Below are positions 7,376-14,731 of a DNA stretch of 20,162 nt, piece by piece; position 1 is the stretch's first letter, and every line of letters starts with the position of its first letter. This DNA is from DASWKG01 sp036396755. Its GTDB lineage: Bacteria; Actinomycetota; UBA4738; CALAEC01. Under the pieces are notes generated by a model, which was not told where the DNA came from, ran no database searches, and saw only the letters and a program-made list of their open reading frames with translations. The position numbers and the translations under genes are program-made. The stretch covers positions 1 to 20,162 of the forward strand of contig DASWKG010000014.1 of the NCBI GenBank assembly GCA_036396755.1, read 5' to 3'.

Positions 7376-10006
7376 ATGCGGGCACACGGAAAGGTCCTCA
7401 TCATCGCGGCGGCCGTCGCCGTCGCCGCCTCGACGGCCGGCATCGCCGTCGCCGAGCCCCCCGACCTGACGGTCACCATCGCGCCGGGGGCCGGCGAGCA
7501 GATCTGGGAGGGCAACACGGCAACCGGCGCGAACATCAACTACGACTTCGCGACCGGAGAGCCGTGCATCGAGGACCAGACGATGCCGACCTCTTACTGC
7601 GACCGCACGCTCGTGCACGTCGACCTCTCCGGGGACCCCGACTTCTGGGACGACAAGGCGGGCGGGGTCGAGATCGGCATCGACGCGTTCAGCCCCGCGA
7701 ACAGCGATTTCGACCTGCAGGTGTGGAACAGCAACGCGAACGGCGACAAGGGCACGCTCGCGGGGTCGGTTGGCGCCGGGCCGGGCGAGGTCGAGTTCAC
7801 GACGATCGACGAGGCCGACGGCTACTACCTCGTGCAGGTCGCCTACTTCGCCGTCGTCAACGGCACCCACACCGGCCACGTCCGCTTCAAGACCCGGGCG
7901 GGGATCCCTCCCGAGGTCGACGCGCCCAAGGGGCTGCAGGAGTTCCTGGCGAGCGACCCGAGCAAGGGCTTCACGTCACACTCGGAGCTCCACATCGCGC
8001 AGAACCCCGTGGACCCCGAGATGATGGTCGGGGCCTCGAAGTTCTACAACAAGGACCGCGACGCGCTCGCCGAGTACGAGTTCAAGATCGGGACGTACGT
8101 CACGTTCGACGGCGGGGGAACCTGGTTCGACCTCGGACAGGTCGGCGTGTGCCCGGCCGCGCAGGCGCCGCCCGAGAGCTGGCCGACCAACACCTGCTAC
8201 CCGAACGAGGACCCGAACGTGGGCGGCACCGAGGCCGAGGACGTCGACGATCCCGCGGACGAGACCGACCCGTTCGACGACCGCGGCTCCACCGACTACG
8301 GCGAGGAGTACATCGTCTCCGACCCGTGGGTGCAGTGGGACGACGAGGGGAACGCCTACCTGATGGTGCTCGACAGCCCGCCGTTCGAGGGGACCGCGAA
8401 CGGCTGGGGGATGAGCTACCACCGCTGGGAGAGCGTCTCGAAGCCGGACGTGACATCGGGCGACACCTGGAGCGACCGGATCATCATCAACAACTACGCC
8501 GATGCCCAGCAGCAGAACCTCGCCCTCGACGACAAGAACACGTTCGCGGTGAACAACGCGGGGGAGGACGGCGACGGGACCATCGGTACCGCGATCGCGT
8601 GCTGGGGCCAGAACTTCCCCGACATCGTCAAGCAGCAGGTCGTGTGCGAGCGCTCCACCGACGGCGGGATGACGTGGCCGGGCACGCCGCAGCCCATCTC
8701 GGGCGCGGAGCAGCTCGTGATCGGCGTCCACGTGGTGGGCGACACGCTCGACCCCGACACCTTCTACGCGGTCTGGATGCAGTACGCGACCTCGCTCGGA
8801 GGCGCTCCCGACACGATGCAGTTCACGCGGTCGACCGACGGCGGCGTCACCTGGGAGCCGGACCGGCCGATCTCCACCCTGACGCAGATCCCGAGGACCT
8901 TCCCCGGGCAGTCGTTCCGGAACCTGTCGATCCCGATCATGGCGGTGGGGCCGGAGGGCGAGATCTACGTCGTCTACCCCGAGTACGCGGCCGCGCCCGA
9001 CCCCGAGACCGACCTCGACGGCCTGCAGTCCGACATCTCGATCCTGAAGTCCACCGACGGCGGGCTCACGTTCGGCGGGCCCACGAAGGTGAACCAGGAC
9101 ACCGGCAACGCCGACCAGTTCCAGTCGGCGGTGGCCGTGACCGAGTCGGGGCAGGTGAACGTCCTCTACTTCGACCGGCGCCACGACGCCCGCGTGACCC
9201 AGGGCGCCGACGTGATCCACCCGGGGAACTACTTCATCGACTCGTACCTCTCGCGGTCGAACGACGGAGGCGAGACCTGGACCGACGTCCGCCTGTCCCA
9301 CGACATGTGGGACCCGTCGATCAACCCGCCGGTCTCCCCCTCGGGCGAGTTCATCGGCGACTACCAGGGGCTCGTGGCCACCGACTGTCGCGCGGTGCCG
9401 TTCGTGAACGACACGCACCTCGCGAACACGGCCTCCCGCGACCCGGAGTTCGACGCCGGGCTCCCCCGCTCGCCGTACCAGGAGGCGTTCTCGTGGTGGG
9501 TGCCGAACACCACCGCGTACGGGGGCGCGGCCGCCCAGCTACCCACCGGCTGCAACGAGCCCGAGCCGCCGCCGGCCGGCGGCCGGGGTGAGTGCCCCGG
9601 TCGCGACGAGGTGGAGGGCAACTTCATCGAGGGGACCAGCGGCCGCGACATCCTCGTCGGCACCGCCGGCCGCGACGTGATCTGCGGCGGCGACGGCAAC
9701 GACGTGCTGCGCGGCGGTGGCGGCAACGACCAGCTCTTCGGCGACGGCGGGAACGACGTCGGGCGCGGTGGCGACGGCAACGACATCGTCCGCGGCTGGC
9801 GCGGCAGGGACACCCTGCTCGGCGGGAGCGGCGACGACTTCATCCACGGCGGCTTCCACAACGACAAGCTGAAGGGCGGTGGAGGCAACGACCGCCTCGC
9901 GGCCGCCGGCGGCAGGGACAAGCTCAACGGCGGCGGAGGCAGGGACACCTGCCGCGGCGGCCCCGGCAAGGACACCGGCGTGGGGTGCGAGTCGGGGAAG
10001 ATCTAG
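7376..10006 (+). CDS. Secreted Asp-box (BNR/sialidase-fold) beta-propeller with RTX tail
   Basis: An 876-residue exported protein. ATG at 7376 is preferred over the ATG at 7358: AGAGGAG (7361-7367) is eight bases upstream of it and the product begins with a clean signal peptide (MRAHGKVLIIAAAVAVAAST, cleavage near AVAEPP). The 7358 ATG makes an ATGA overlap with the previous stop and cannot be excluded. Residues about 30-175 resemble a jelly-roll pre-peptidase-type domain. A propeller with Asp boxes follows: TFDGGGTW (about 243), STDGGMTW (427), STDGGVTW (487), STDGGLTF (559) and SNDGGETW (628). The FDRRHD and GDYQGL segments resemble those of exo-alpha-sialidase-like proteins, but I cannot see a complete catalytic Arg triad, so glycosidase activity is unproven. 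An acidic insert (about 280-310) interrupts the first blade. The RTX tail starts near residue 753. Third gene of the operon. Confidence 0.85.
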   Translation: MRAHGKVLIIAAAVAVAASTAGIAVAEPPDLTVTIAPGAGEQIWEGNTATGANINYDFATGEPCIEDQTMPTSYCDRTLVHVDLSGDPDFWDDKAGGVEIGIDAFSPANSDFDLQVWNSNANGDKGTLAGSVGAGPGEVEFTTIDEADGYYLVQVAYFAVVNGTHTGHVRFKTRAGIPPEVDAPKGLQEFLASDPSKGFTSHSELHIAQNPVDPEMMVGASKFYNKDRDALAEYEFKIGTYVTFDGGGTWFDLGQVGVCPAAQAPPESWPTNTCYPNEDPNVGGTEAEDVDDPADETDPFDDRGSTDYGEEYIVSDPWVQWDDEGNAYLMVLDSPPFEGTANGWGMSYHRWESVSKPDVTSGDTWSDRIIINNYADAQQQNLALDDKNTFAVNNAGEDGDGTIGTAIACWGQNFPDIVKQQVVCERSTDGGMTWPGTPQPISGAEQLVIGVHVVGDTLDPDTFYAVWMQYATSLGGAPDTMQFTRSTDGGVTWEPDRPISTLTQIPRTFPGQSFRNLSIPIMAVGPEGEIYVVYPEYAAAPDPETDLDGLQSDISILKSTDGGLTFGGPTKVNQDTGNADQFQSAVAVTESGQVNVLYFDRRHDARVTQGADVIHPGNYFIDSYLSRSNDGGETWTDVRLSHDMWDPSINPPVSPSGEFIGDYQGLVATDCRAVPFVNDTHLANTASRDPEFDAGLPRSPYQEAFSWWVPNTTAYGGAAAQLPTGCNEPEPPPAGGRGECPGRDEVEGNFIEGTSGRDILVGTAGRDVICGGDGNDVLRGGGGNDQLFGDGGNDVGRGGDGNDIVRGWRGRDTLLGGSGDDFIHGGFHNDKLKGGGGNDRLAAAGGRDKLNGGGGRDTCRGGPGKDTGVGCESGKI
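9634..10006 (+). repeat. RTX module and cysteine cap of the Asp-box protein
   Basis: About 11 GGxGNDxLx repeats with a VICGGDGND start and a C-RGGPGKDTGVG-C-ESG cap, homologous to the tails of the two genes upstream. Confidence 0.85.
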
Positions 10007-10014
10007 AGGGGCGG

Positions 10015-10701
10015 CTAGCAGCGCGCTTCGACGGCGCTCTGGCCCTCGGGGGCCAGGATGCAGCGCACGGCGAGGACGGCGCCGCCGGCCTCGACGGTGA
10101 GGACCGTCCAGGGGACCGAAATCACCTGGGCGGCCTCGCCGCCCTTCGCCCGGAGCTTGGCGAACACGGAGAGCACCTCGCCGCCCTCGGTGACGGTGAC
10201 GTCGGTGACCCGGATCGAGTAGCCGGAGTCGGGCTGGGCGCCGCCGAAGACGGCGATGACCGCGCGCCCGGAGTAGTCGGTCCACGAGCGGATGGCCTCG
10301 GCCGCACCGGCTGCCGGGGAGGCCGACGCGGCCGCCTCGCCCGCCTCCGCGTTCCGCGCCAGCGCCATGTAGGGCCGGGTCAGCTCGCCCTCGTCGGGGT
10401 CGTTGCCGGAGCGGAGCACCTCGAAGGAGATGGCGGTCGACTCGCCGACGCCGGGGAGCGAGGGCTCGACCTCCGGCGGCGGCTCGTTGCCCCCGACGTC
10501 CTCGCCGCCGTCGGTGCCACCGTCGGTTCCGCCGTCGGTGCCGCCGTCGGTCCCGTTCTGGCCGTCCCCCCCGTCGCCGGTGCCGGTGCCGTCGGTCTCC
10601 TGACCGATCGGGTCGCCGTCACCGCCGTTCGCGGTGGGGTCGGACGAGCAGGCCGCGGCCAGCAGGGCGAGCAGGGTCAGCAGGACGGCGAGCTTCTTCA
10701 T
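10015..10701 (-). CDS. Lipoprotein with PrcB-like C-terminal domain
   Basis: A 228-residue protein beginning MKKLAVLLTLLALLAAAC, a lipoprotein signal with the acylated cysteine at residue 18. A Gly/Asp/Thr-rich linker (about 20-85) includes four DGGT units and should span the wall. The C-terminal ~75 residues (AVIAVFGGAQPDSGYSIRV, then VSVPWTVLTVE-like strands) match the PrcB_C/protease-complex-assembly pattern FGGxxPTGGYxIxV...PY/W, a small beta domain found in many exported bacterial proteins. The substrate is unknown. ATG at 10701 overlaps the glnE stop as ATGA (10698-10701), with GGGAGGA just inside glnE, so translation is probably coupled to glnE. The stop lies only eight bases from that of the convergent Asp-box gene. 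A longer open frame upstream is glnE read in another frame. Confidence 0.78.
   Translation of the reverse strand: MKKLAVLLTLLALLAAACSSDPTANGGDGDPIGQETDGTGTGDGGDGQNGTDGGTDGGTDGGTDGGEDVGGNEPPPEVEPSLPGVGESTAISFEVLRSGNDPDEGELTRPYMALARNAEAGEAAASASPAAGAAEAIRSWTDYSGRAVIAVFGGAQPDSGYSIRVTDVTVTEGGEVLSVFAKLRAKGGEAAQVISVPWTVLTVEAGGAVLAVRCILAPEGQSAVEARC
10504..10551 (-). repeat. Four tandem 12-bp repeats in the lipoprotein linker
   Basis: Four consecutive 12-mers of the form (g/t)cc(g/a)ccgtcggt encode the DGGT linker units. The array could vary in copy number by slippage. Confidence 0.75.
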
Positions 10702-13319
10702 CGGTCCTCCCGGTAGAACACGCGCTCCATCGCCTGGCGCGCGCGGCGCGTGATGCGGCGGTAGTCCTCGAGGAAGCCCTGGCGCGCGTACTCCTCGTAG
10801 CCGAGCCGCCGCGCGAGCGCGAGCTGGCCCTCGGGAGCCGGAGGGATCGCCTCCGCGGGAACGAGCCGGTCGATCTCCATCGCGTTCTTCACCTCGTTCA
10901 GGAATACGTATGCCTCGCCCAGCGCGAGGGCGACGCTTTCTTCGAGGACGCCCGCGGCCGCCTGGGCCTCGAGCGCTTCGAGCGTATGACGGCGCCGCAC
11001 CTCGGCGTGTTCCCGACCATAGCGCATCTGCCCCAGCTCGACGGCGAACGTCACGTCGGCGAGCCCACCGTAGCCGAGCTTGAAGTGGAAGCGCGCCGCG
11101 TCGGGGGGACGCACCCGCTCCTGCTCGATGCGGACCCGCATGCGACGGATCTCGGCGATCCGATCGAGGGTCAGGCTCTCGGGGTACGCGAGGTCCTCGG
11201 CGCCCGAGGCGAACCTGCGGCCGAGCCCCTCGTCCCCGGCCACCGGGCGCGCCTTGAGCAGGGCCTGGAACTCCCAGGTCTGCCCCCATCGCTGCCAGTA
11301 CTCGAGGAAGGAGGCCATCGACCGGGCGAGCGGCCCGTTGCGCCCCTCGGGACGGAGGTCGGCGTCGGCACGGTAGCCGGCCGCGCGAAGTCCCTCGAGC
11401 ACCGCCTCGGCGGCGCGCTCCGCCTCCTCGAACGCCGCCTGACCCTCCCCCTCGTAGACGAAGACCACGTCGAGGTCGCTGGCGAAGGTCAGCTCCTCGC
11501 CGCCGAGCTTGCCCATCCCGATCACCGCGATGGGGAGCGCCGGACCGGCCGCGGCGAGCGCGTCCCCGATCGCCGCGTCGGCGACGCCGGCGAGCGCCCG
11601 ACCGACTGCCGGCACGGGAGCCTCCCCCGCGACCCAGCGCGCGGCCGCGGCGAGGAACCCCTCCTCGGACGTGGCCGGCTCGCCGCCCTCGAGGAGGCGC
11701 AGCGTCCCGGGGTCCCGCGCCAGCACGTCGGAGAGGCGCGACGAGGCCCCCGCGAGGAGCGCGAGGCGCCGGGCGGTCTCCGGGGCCGACGCGAGCCGGT
11801 CGGCGGCGGCCGGCTCGTCGCGGAGCCCCTCGGCGATCCGCTGGAAGCGGACGAGGGCCGCGTCGGGGTCGGGAGCGAGGGCGAGCGCCGGGGCGAGGAG
11901 CGGGAAGACGTGGGCGAGCACCTTGCCGAGCCTCGACCCCGGGTCGACGAGCGCGTCGAACCGTTCGTAGGCGGCCGGCGGGTCGCCGAACCCGAGGCCG
12001 GCCAGCAGCTCCTCGGTCGCCGACCGCTCGGTGCCGGGGCGAGGGGCCCTCGGCCCCGCGAACGCCTCCATCAGCGGGCGGTAGAAGAGGCGCTCGTGCA
12101 GGCCACGAACCACGCCGGTGTGCTCGGCGTACGCGCGCTCGAGGCCGGCGGCGTCGCCGAGCCCGAGCGAGCGCGCGATCCGCCGCCGGCTCGCCTCGTC
12201 GGGGGGCAGCTCGTGCGTCTGCAGGTCGCGGACGAGCTGGAGCCGATGCTCGAGCGCGCGCAGGAACCGGTACGAGTCGGCGAGCGCCTCGGCGTCGGCC
12301 AGCGCCACGTAGCCCTCGTCGGCGAGCGCGCGGAGCGCCGGAAGCGTGCCGGTGAGCCGCAGGCGCGGGTCGCGCCGCCCGTGCACGAGCTGGAGGAGCT
12401 GCACCGCGAACTCGACGTCGCGGATCCCGCCGCGGCCGCGCTTCACCTCCACCGCCTGCTTCCCGCGCGCCCGCACGTACTCCTCGAGCCGCACCTTCAT
12501 GTGGCGGACGTCCTCGATCGCCGCGGGCTCGAGGTGGTCGGGGAACACGATGGGGACAAGCTCGTCGATGAGCGCAGCGCCGGTCTCGAGGTCGCCGGCG
12601 ACGGGGCGCGCCTTCAGCATCGCCTGCTTCTCCCAGGTCGCCGCGTGGCGGCGGTAGTACTCGACCGTCGCGGGGAGCGAGCGCGAGAGCGCCCCCGCCC
12701 GGCCCTCGGGCCGGAGCGCGGCGTCGACCCGCAGGGCCGCCCCCTCGGCGGTGGGCTCGGAGAGGAGCGCGATCAGTCGCGCGGCGTCCCGCGCGGAGCC
12801 CTCGGGGTCGTCGCCCCCGTGCACGAAGATCACGTCGACGTCACTCGCATAGTTCAGCTCCTCGCCGCCGAGCTTGCCCATGCCGATCACGGCCAGGCCG
12901 GGCGCCTCCTCGGCCGCGACCTCGAGGCACGCCTCGGCGATCCAGGTGATCTCGCGCGTCACCTCCTCGAACGCGGCTCCGTCGAGGTCGCGCGCGGCCA
13001 CGCGGAAGGTGGCGCGGCGCCGGAACCGGGCGAGGCCGGGCCCCGGCCCGAGGCGCGCGGCATCGTCGCGGGCCTCGGCCAGCAGCCGCTCGCGCGTCCG
13101 GGGAGCGAGGTTGGCGAACAAGGACGCCTCGTCCGGGTGGGCGACCAGGAAGTCGGCCGCTGCCGAGGAGAGGCCGAGGAGGCGCGCCGCGGGCTCGAGC
13201 GCCTCGGCCAGCGCCTCGCGGGCCCCCGCGTCCTCCCCCACCCGCGACAGCGCGACCCGCGCCAGCTCGGGGTCGGGCGCGGCCGCGAGCGCCCGGCCGA
13301 GGAGCTCGGGGCTGCTCAC
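10698..13319 (-). CDS. glnE: Bifunctional glutamine synthetase adenylyltransferase/deadenylylase (GlnE)
   Basis: It attaches AMP to, and removes it from, the regulatory tyrosine of GlnA. The 873-residue product has the two tandem nucleotidyltransferase domains of the family. The N-terminal (deadenylylase) copy has GMGKLGGEELNYASDVDV at residues 146-163 with Asp160 and Asp162; the C-terminal (adenylyltransferase) copy has GMGKLGGEELTFASDLDV near residues 601-618. Both G...DxD catalytic motifs are intact. The protein is shorter than the usual 940-1000 residues, mainly at the N-terminus and linkers, but no core motif is lost. The GTG start lies three bases after the stop of the GS paralogue and has no good ribosome site, so coupled translation is likely. 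The probable target, GlnA1 with Tyr401, is about 8 kb away. GS paralogue, glnE and the lipoprotein look like one transcript. Confidence 0.95.
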   Translation of the reverse strand: MSSPELLGRALAAAPDPELARVALSRVGEDAGAREALAEALEPAARLLGLSSAAADFLVAHPDEASLFANLAPRTRERLLAEARDDAARLGPGPGLARFRRRATFRVAARDLDGAAFEEVTREITWIAEACLEVAAEEAPGLAVIGMGKLGGEELNYASDVDVIFVHGGDDPEGSARDAARLIALLSEPTAEGAALRVDAALRPEGRAGALSRSLPATVEYYRRHAATWEKQAMLKARPVAGDLETGAALIDELVPIVFPDHLEPAAIEDVRHMKVRLEEYVRARGKQAVEVKRGRGGIRDVEFAVQLLQLVHGRRDPRLRLTGTLPALRALADEGYVALADAEALADSYRFLRALEHRLQLVRDLQTHELPPDEASRRRIARSLGLGDAAGLERAYAEHTGVVRGLHERLFYRPLMEAFAGPRAPRPGTERSATEELLAGLGFGDPPAAYERFDALVDPGSRLGKVLAHVFPLLAPALALAPDPDAALVRFQRIAEGLRDEPAAADRLASAPETARRLALLAGASSRLSDVLARDPGTLRLLEGGEPATSEEGFLAAAARWVAGEAPVPAVGRALAGVADAAIGDALAAAGPALPIAVIGMGKLGGEELTFASDLDVVFVYEGEGQAAFEEAERAAEAVLEGLRAAGYRADADLRPEGRNGPLARSMASFLEYWQRWGQTWEFQALLKARPVAGDEGLGRRFASGAEDLAYPESLTLDRIAEIRRMRVRIEQERVRPPDAARFHFKLGYGGLADVTFAVELGQMRYGREHAEVRRRHTLEALEAQAAAGVLEESVALALGEAYVFLNEVKNAMEIDRLVPAEAIPPAPEGQLALARRLGYEEYARQGFLEDYRRITRRARQAMERVFYREDR

Positions 13320-13322
13320 GGG

Positions 13323-14639
13323 CTACAGGAGGGGGAAGGAGCGCTCGACCTCGAGCGGGGTCACGTACGAGCGGTGCAGCTCCCACTCCTCGCGCTTGTT
13401 GCGCACGAACCACTCGAAGAGGTGCTCGCCGAGCGCCTCGGCGACCAGCTCGGAGCGCTCCATCTCGGCGACGGCATCGTGCAGGTTGTCGGGCAGCAGG
13501 CGGATGCCGGCGGCGCGGACCTCCTCGGGAGAGAGCCGGTGCAGGTTCTCCAGGACCTCGGCGGGGGGCTCGAGCTGCCGGGTCACGCCGTCGAGGCCCG
13601 CCGCGAGGACGACGGCGAAGGCGAGGTAGGGGTTGCAGGCGGGGTCCGCGGCCCGGTACTCGACGCGGCAGGCGCGCTCGTCGTCGGGGCGGTCGGCCGG
13701 CACGCGGACGAGCGCCGAGCGGCTGCGCCGCGACCAGCCCACGTGCACCGGGGCCTCGTAGCCCGGGACCAGCCGCTTGTAGGAGTTCACCCACTGGTTG
13801 GTAATCGCCGTGATGGCGACGGCGTGCTCGAGCAAGCCCGCGACGAACGAGCGGCCGATCTTGGAGAGGCCGGCGTCGGCGGTCGCGTCGAAGAACGCGT
13901 TGCGCTCGCCCTCGAGCAGGCGGAAGTGTGTGTGCATCCCCGAGCCCTGGATGCCGACGGCCGGCTTCGGCATGAAGCTCGCGTGGATGCCGAGGCCCTG
14001 CGCCACCTCCTTGACGACCAGGCGGAGCGAGATGAGGTCGTCGGCGACGGCGAGCGCGTCGGCGGGTGGCAGGTCGATCTCGTGCTGGGAGGGCGCGTCC
14101 TCGTGGTGGAGCGTCTGCACGGCGATGCCCAGCCGGTCGAGGGCGGGGATGATGCCGCGGCGGAAGCCGTCCTCGCCGGGCGTGAGGTCGAAGTACCCGC
14201 CGCGGTCCAGCGGCTCGTAGCGCTCCGCCGACGCCGAGAGGAAGAACTCGACCTCGGGCTCCGCGAGCAGCGAGTAGCCGGCGGCGGCCGCGCGCTCGAG
14301 GTTGCGCCGCAGCACCCAGCGGGGGTCGCCGTCGAACGGGGCGCCGTCGGGGTAGGTGATGTCGCAGAGCATCCGCGCGACCGGCTCGGCGTCGCCGCCC
14401 TCGAGCACGCGGAGGGTCGAGGGGTCGGGGCGGGCCAGCATGTCGGCCTCCTCGACCCGGGCGAACCCCTCGATGGCCGAGCCGTCGAAGCCGACGCCGT
14501 CGCGGAACGCCGTCTCGAGCTCCTCCGACGGGATCGCGAACGATTTCAGGAACCCGAGGACGTCGGTGAACCACAGGCGGACGAAGCGAACCCCCCGCTC
14601 CTCGATCTCGGTCAGCGCGCGATCGGGAGATGCGTCCAT
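13323..14639 (-). CDS. Glutamine synthetase family paralogue, probably not adenylylated
   Basis: A 438-residue GS type I protein closely related to the GlnA2-like neighbour, including near-identical ends (VRNKREEWE...YVTP). Conserved: GFDGSAIEGF, the metal pair in EPEVEFF (Glu129, Glu131), HHE (178-180), QHEIDL (185-190), NSYKRLVPGYEAP and DPACNPYLAFA. Changed against both other GS copies here: HTHQSL is HTHFRL (Ser to Arg240), NRSA is SRSA (Asn to Ser306), LRY is LPP (191-192), RSPDP is RAADP, and the tyrosine at the adenylylation position is His367 (NLHRLSPEE). Metal ligands remain but the substrate and nucleotide surroundings differ, so it may ligate glutamate to an amine other than ammonia (as GlnA3/GlnA4-type enzymes of Streptomyces do) or act as a partner subunit. 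ATG at 14639 follows a TAGGAT box by eight bases. It heads the glnE transcript. Confidence 0.9.
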   Translation of the reverse strand: MDASPDRALTEIEERGVRFVRLWFTDVLGFLKSFAIPSEELETAFRDGVGFDGSAIEGFARVEEADMLARPDPSTLRVLEGGDAEPVARMLCDITYPDGAPFDGDPRWVLRRNLERAAAAGYSLLAEPEVEFFLSASAERYEPLDRGGYFDLTPGEDGFRRGIIPALDRLGIAVQTLHHEDAPSQHEIDLPPADALAVADDLISLRLVVKEVAQGLGIHASFMPKPAVGIQGSGMHTHFRLLEGERNAFFDATADAGLSKIGRSFVAGLLEHAVAITAITNQWVNSYKRLVPGYEAPVHVGWSRRSRSALVRVPADRPDDERACRVEYRAADPACNPYLAFAVVLAAGLDGVTRQLEPPAEVLENLHRLSPEEVRAAGIRLLPDNLHDAVAEMERSELVAEALGEHLFEWFVRNKREEWELHRSYVTPLEVERSFPLL

Positions 14640-14647
14640 GTGGTGCC

Positions 14648-14653
14648 ATCCTA
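14648..14653 (-). promoter_or_regulatory. -10 box of the GS paralogue/glnE transcript
   Basis: TAGGAT on the reverse strand sits eight bases before the ATG at 14639, predicting a leader of about two bases. No Shine-Dalgarno lies near the ATG, in keeping with leaderless translation. Confidence 0.45.
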
Positions 14654-14681
14654 CCGCCGGGGCTCGGGCGCCTCCGGAGAA

Positions 14682-14697
14682 TTAACGCTCGCGTAAC
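14682..14697 (+). promoter_or_regulatory. GlnR-type half-site pair between the divergent GS genes
   Basis: TTAAC-n6-GTAAC uses the same two half-sites as the glnA1 array in the opposite order. It sits 21 bp from the glnA2 -10 and 28 bp from the -10 of the paralogue, so one bound dimer could act on both divergent promoters. Only two half-sites are present, so it should be weaker than the glnA1 array. Confidence 0.5.
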
Positions 14698-14718
14698 CGA
14701 CGGCCCCTCCCGGGAGGC

Positions 14719-14724
14719 TAGGCT
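14719..14724 (+). promoter_or_regulatory. glnA2 -10 box
   Basis: TAGGCT is followed by seven bases and the GTG at 14732, predicting an essentially leaderless message (one-base leader). The hexamer is identical to that of glnA1. Confidence 0.45.
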
Positions 14725-14731
14725 CGCATCC

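Noticed and set aside
2195..10006. Classical type I secretion RTX toxin operon
   Set aside because: The proteins have Sec-type signal peptides and no ABC exporter, membrane-fusion or acyltransferase gene is present in the window.
10039..10056. Hairpin CTGGCCC-TCGG-GGGCCAG 33 bp after the Asp-box gene stop, as an operon terminator
   Set aside because: It has a perfect 7-bp stem but lies inside the convergent lipoprotein coding region and lacks a T-tract; chance in GC-rich DNA cannot be excluded.
10986..14696. A 1236-codon open frame on the plus strand opposite glnE and the GS paralogue
   Set aside because: It is a composition shadow of two well-supported genes, with no recognisable domain or ribosome site.
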